Positions 61,230-64,000 of a stretch of DNA of 64,000 nucleotides are shown piece by piece. The DNA comes from Streptomyces sp. SAI-127 (GTDB taxonomy: Bacteria > Actinomycetota > Actinomycetes > Streptomycetales > Streptomycetaceae), in assembly GCF_029894425.1 (NCBI RefSeq), contig NZ_JARXYJ010000003.1:248001-312000 (forward strand), read 5' to 3'. The notes under the pieces are model-generated. The model had not been told where the DNA came from and ran no database searches. It saw nothing but the letters and a program-made list of their open reading frames with translations. A program made the translations under genes and the position numbers. The stretch's first letter is position 1. Each line of letters opens with the position of its first letter.

Positions 61230-61310
61230 GACGCTTGGAGGGGGCCTGTTGGTGGGCTGGGTGGCGGCTGGCCTGGTGTGTTGTTGGTTCGTTGAGAGGC
61301 TGGGTGGAGT
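61230..61310 (+). repeat. G/T-rich dispersed repeat, copy 2
   Basis: Second copy of the 82-base repeat at 10548-10629. The plus strand stays strongly G/T-rich, with very few C or A, up to about 61400. It is followed by an IS630 remnant. Confidence 0.8.
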
Positions 61311-61468
61311 GGCTTTTTGGGGGGTGGTCGGGGGTTTGAGCTGGGATTGTTGGTGGTGTGTTGAGAGGGAGTGTGGCTTGTTGTAGGTATCGGTAGGGTC
61401 AGAAGGCTCGGCGGGTGTGGGTTACGTGGGGTCGTGACGGATGTCGTGGTTCGCGCTATGCCGGAAGG

Positions 61469-62207
61469 ATGAGGTATCCCGATGGTGGAGGGCTGACAGC
61501 AGAGGAGCGGGTTCGGCGTGAGCGGGTCCGGTTGGCGGCCGCTGATCTGATCGAGGCGGGGGCCAGTGACCGGGAGGTGGCCCGGCAGTTCAGGGTGACC
61601 CGCATGTCGGCGAACCGCTGGCGACGGGCGCTGGCCACGGGCGGTCGGCAAGCCCTGGTCTGCAAGGGACCCGGCGGTGCCCGCTGCAAGCCCCATGCGA
61701 GTCAACTGCGTGTGTTGGAGGCAGTGTTGGATGCCGGTCCGCTCGCTGCGGGCTGGAGTGACCAGTGCTGGACTCTGGCGAGGATCGCCGAGGTCGTGCG
61801 CCGCCGCTTCGGCGTCGAGTACACCTTGGCCGGGGTGGATCTGCTGCTGCACCGCATCGGCTGGAGCGTGCAGGTCCCCTCCCGCAAGGCCACCGAGCGC
61901 GACGAGGAGAAGATCGCCGCCTGGAAGGACGAGCAGTGGCCCGTCATAAAAAGACGGCGGCGGACCTGGGCGCCTGGCTCTGCTTCGAGGACGAAGCCGG
62001 CCAGGGGCTGAGGCCGCCCAAAGGCCGCACCTGGGGCCGCCGAGGCTACACACCGGTCGTGCGGGTCACCGCCGCGGGCACCAAACGCGTTTCCATGGCG
62101 GCGCTGACCTGCACCAAGCCCGGCCACCGGCCCCGGCTCATCTAGCGCATCCACCTCGACCGCGGCCCCGCCAAGGTCCGGCGCAAGGGCTTCACCGAGA
62201 CCGACTT
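61469..62207 (+). pseudogene. IS630-family transposase, frameshifted and truncated
   Basis: From ATG 61469 (GGAAGG upstream) the frame has an HTH region ('[20 protein letters not shown]') and '[20 protein letters not shown]', then after a shift in an A run near 61948 '[20 protein letters not shown]', holding the first catalytic Asp/Glu region, and 'TKRVSMAALTCTKPGHRPRL'. A stop at 62143 and then 'RRKGFTETD' end the similarity at about 62207; the remaining catalytic residues are missing. It is related to the fragment at 30482. Confidence 0.8.
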
Positions 62208-62225
62208 GAGAGTTCAGGAGAACTC

Positions 62226-62564
62226 ATGGCCCTCGGCCGCGTCAACGCCGCCAAGTTCATTGCCCGTCTGCTGCCGGAACCGCACGAGAGGGACCTCGGT
62301 GGCGAGCCGGCCCATCATTTGTTGGCCACCGCTCACGCTGACGGGGTCTGCCCTCCGGCGGGCCACAGCATCGGCTGGGACGACTGCTACGCCAGCGCGA
62401 AAATGTTGCCGCTGCCCCGGAAGGCCGACCTGCTGTTGAGGTCAGACGGTGAACCCGCCCCAGTTTCGGAACACCTGACGGGCGAAGCCCGGGAGCGGGC
62501 CGAGTATGCCGCGCAGTTGGCTGCTTGGATTCGTCGCGAAGCGCACCGTCGCGGAATCCTATAA
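62226..62564 (+). CDS. Hypothetical protein
   Basis: The 112-residue protein starts with 'NAAKFIARLLPEPHERDLGG' and has a charged helical end ('RAEYAAQLAAWIRREAHRRG'). ATG 62226 has AGGAGA 5 bases upstream. I do not recognise a family. It begins only 18 bases after the IS630 remnant breaks off, so its original upstream region may have been replaced. Confidence 0.5.
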   Translation: MALGRVNAAKFIARLLPEPHERDLGGEPAHHLLATAHADGVCPPAGHSIGWDDCYASAKMLPLPRKADLLLRSDGEPAPVSEHLTGEARERAEYAAQLAAWIRREAHRRGIL

Positions 62565-62712
62565 GCGACTGACTTCCCCTCTGATTCGCTTACAACGGCT
62601 AAGTAGTGTTGTCTTTCCGGGCTTGAGGGCTGCGTTTTCGCTGGTGGGAATAGGGCTGGCGATTCCATGAGTGTGATGGGCTGTCGTGTCGTCGCTCCTG
62701 TGGAGGTTGCGG

Positions 62713-63108
62713 ATGTCGTCGGTCGTGGGGCTGCTGGAACAAGCACGAACTCTCCGCTCGGCGCCGGGTGGACGAGCTGCGGGGGGAAGCCGACTGTATC
62801 CAGGCCGAGTTGGCCGTGGCCGAGCGGGATTGGAAGGAATGGGCCATCGCCCGCCTCGCGGGTCGGCGCGGTGCTGGTTTCGGAGAACGGCAACGCCGCA
62901 GCGGAGGCCACCCGGGAGCTGCGGGATGCGGTGAAGCCGAAAATCGCAGGTGCCGGTGTGGGGTGAGGGGCTGGCCTGGTCGGTGCTGTCGGTCGACTAC
63001 CAGCGCATCCTGCGGCTGGGCACCTTCATCGACAACGCGCGCCGCAGGGCCGACAAGTTGAGCGAGGAACGGCGCGCGGAACTCGCCGAGTTGGGCATGC
63101 GCTGGTAG
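62713..63108 (+). pseudogene. Chimeric remnant ending in a helicase-associated domain
   Basis: The first part, after one frame change near 62755, gives 'SSVVGLLEQARTL' and 'RVDELRGEADCIQAELAVAE', 'RDWKEWAIARL', a coiled-coil-like start seen in Streptomyces proteins near mobile elements. The last part reads 'EGLAWSVLSVDYQRILR' joined directly to 'LGTFIDNARRRADKLSEERR' and 'LAELGMRW', the end of helicase-associated repeats. The join at 'RILR-LGT' suggests recombination at a short shared sequence. Confidence 0.55.
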
Positions 63109-63476
63109 GAGGCAGCGCGGCCAAGTCGCCGGGCCTGAAGCCCCGATGGGAGTCCGGGCCCCTGCCCGCCCGCTGACGCCAAGCCGCCACACAGGCGCAC
63201 AGCCGCTTTACCGGGCCACCCAAGCGGTACAGCTGCGTGATGCGGTTCCGTGGGCATCTCTCAGTTGCCGGTGGAGGCCCGGTACGCTCTTCGCCTTGCC
63301 TGATGCCCCGACTGCCCATCCGGGCAAAGGTGTTGCTGCTCGCTACGTTTTGTACCACCTGCGCCCTCGACAGCAGTCGAGGGCGCAACGCCCTGGCACG
63401 TAGTCGCAGGAGGCACCTTGTTCCATGAGCCGGTTCGCTCCACCAACGTCCGATCGGTGGGCTACAGCCAGGCGGA
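63109..63476. other. Gap with a terminator hairpin
   Basis: No gene is supported. The hairpin at 63361-63386 (separate entry) is the only clear structure. Confidence 0.35.
63361..63386 (-). terminator. Perfect 11-bp hairpin, likely terminator of the hydrolase
   Basis: GCGCCCTCGAC (63361-63371) and GTCGAGGGCGC (63376-63386) are exact reverse complements with loop AGCA, 91 bases beyond the minus-strand stop at 63477. Confidence 0.7.
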
Positions 63477-64000
63477 TCAGTTGCGGAGGAAGTCCAGGGC
63501 CTGCTGCACGAACACCTCGTGATACTGGAAGATGCCGCCGTGGCCGGAGTCGGGGTAGACGGCAAGCTTGGCGGCGGGCAGCAACTGGGCGAGGCGGAGG
63601 GTGCCGGTCGCTGTGGGCCACATCGTGTCGTTGTCGCCGTTGACGACGAGTGTGGGCTGCTTCAGGGCTGCCAGGCCGGTCGGCGAGGTGTCCTGCTCCC
63701 ACGCGGTGAGCGCGGTGAGCTGGGCGCCGATGGTCTCGTTGGAGATCGGGGCGTCGCGGTCGTCGGTGGTGCGCTGGTCCAGGCGGGCGAGGAAGGCGTC
63801 CGCGGCTGCCTGGCCGGCCGGTGACGGCTCGAAGAACAGGAAGTGCTTGGGGTGCTTGCCCTGCTCGGTCGCCTGCTGGATGGCCGCCTGGAGGGTGGCG
63901 CCGGTGGCAGCCGGGCCCTGGGCGCCGGCTGGCGTGGTGGCGGCCAGGATGATCCGGCGGACGCGGTCGGGGTACTGCTGGGCGACGACCTGGGCGACGA
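63477..64000 (-). CDS. Alpha/beta hydrolase, C-terminal part (cut by window end)
   Basis: The visible 173 residues have 'RVRRIILAATTPAGAQGPA' after the nucleophile strand, 'PTLVVNGDNDTMWP' with the catalytic Asp, and 'YPDSGHGGIFQYHEVF' with the catalytic His, ending in 'LDFLRN'. This is the C-terminal half of an esterase/haloperoxidase-like alpha/beta hydrolase; the nucleophile elbow lies beyond the window edge. A clear hairpin downstream probably ends its transcript. Confidence 0.87.
   Translation of the reverse strand, partial: VAQVVAQQYPDRVRRIILAATTPAGAQGPAATGATLQAAIQQATEQGKHPKHFLFFEPSPAGQAAADAFLARLDQRTTDDRDAPISNETIGAQLTALTAWEQDTSPTGLAALKQPTLVVNGDNDTMWPTATGTLRLAQLLPAAKLAVYPDSGHGGIFQYHEVFVQQALDFLRN

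Overview
The base composition (very GC-rich, third codon positions almost all G/C, frequent GTG starts with GGAGG-type ribosome sites) and the gene families (AmaP/DUF6286, GAF-ANTAR, STAS, CsbD, WYL regulator, SnoaL-like, FAD/ferredoxin/P450 sets, Actinobacteria-type IS elements) point to Streptomyces or a close relative. The density of broken genes and insertion-sequence remnants suggests an accessory region, such as an arm of the linear chromosome. This is inference; no telomere or conserved core gene is visible.

Layout. (1) 1-8.3 kb: a stress and signalling block with DUF6286 and AmaP envelope proteins, small membrane proteins, CsbD, PRC-barrel, three ANTAR-type RNA-binding regulators (two with GAF sensors), a STAS protein, a GNAT-like protein and DUF1003. 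(2) 8.3-16 kb: a zone of decay with remnants of a SigB/F-type sigma factor, IS701, IS110, IS5, a TniB-type ATPase, a caspase-like protease beside an HTH gene, a tRNA 3' part, and a small biosynthetic set (PabA-like amidotransferase and ABM monooxygenase, both frameshifted, next to an intact DUF3050 gene). (3) 16-23 kb: MFS transporter, WYL regulator divergent from a VOC protein, and a roughly 990-residue secreted repeat protein. (4) 24-28 kb: a two-gene unit of a small two-helix membrane protein and a P-loop NTPase with near-identical TPR repeats, a candidate STAND-type defence or signalling system. (5) 28-37 kb: small secreted and lipoproteins, a jelly-roll/beta-trefoil pair, cold-shock protein, PASTA-like protein, and a compact operon of an unrecognised 229-residue protein with a radical SAM enzyme, my best candidate for an undescribed system. 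(6) 37-42 kb: ISL3 and IS21 elements side by side. (7) 42-56.9 kb: a metabolic region with a hydrolase, an F420-reductase-like protein and a TetR regulator, then a long minus-strand operon (SMP-30, SDR, PLP aldolase/racemase-like enzyme, MFS, P450, ferredoxin reductase, ferredoxin) divergent from an aldehyde dehydrogenase and a class II aldolase. (8) 57-64 kb: a tnpB gene split by an IS110 element, a TetR regulator, an IS630 remnant, chimeric fragments and a hydrolase cut by the window end.

How the genes work together. The 46.8-56.9 kb genes read as one pathway: P450 with its own redox partners, short-chain and aldehyde dehydrogenases, a lactonase-like protein, two aldolase-type enzymes and an exporter or importer. 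The substrate cannot be told from sequence. Many disruptions are single-base changes in G or C runs (27974-27980, near 14490, 40723 and 40845), so some 'pseudogenes' may be sequencing errors rather than biology.
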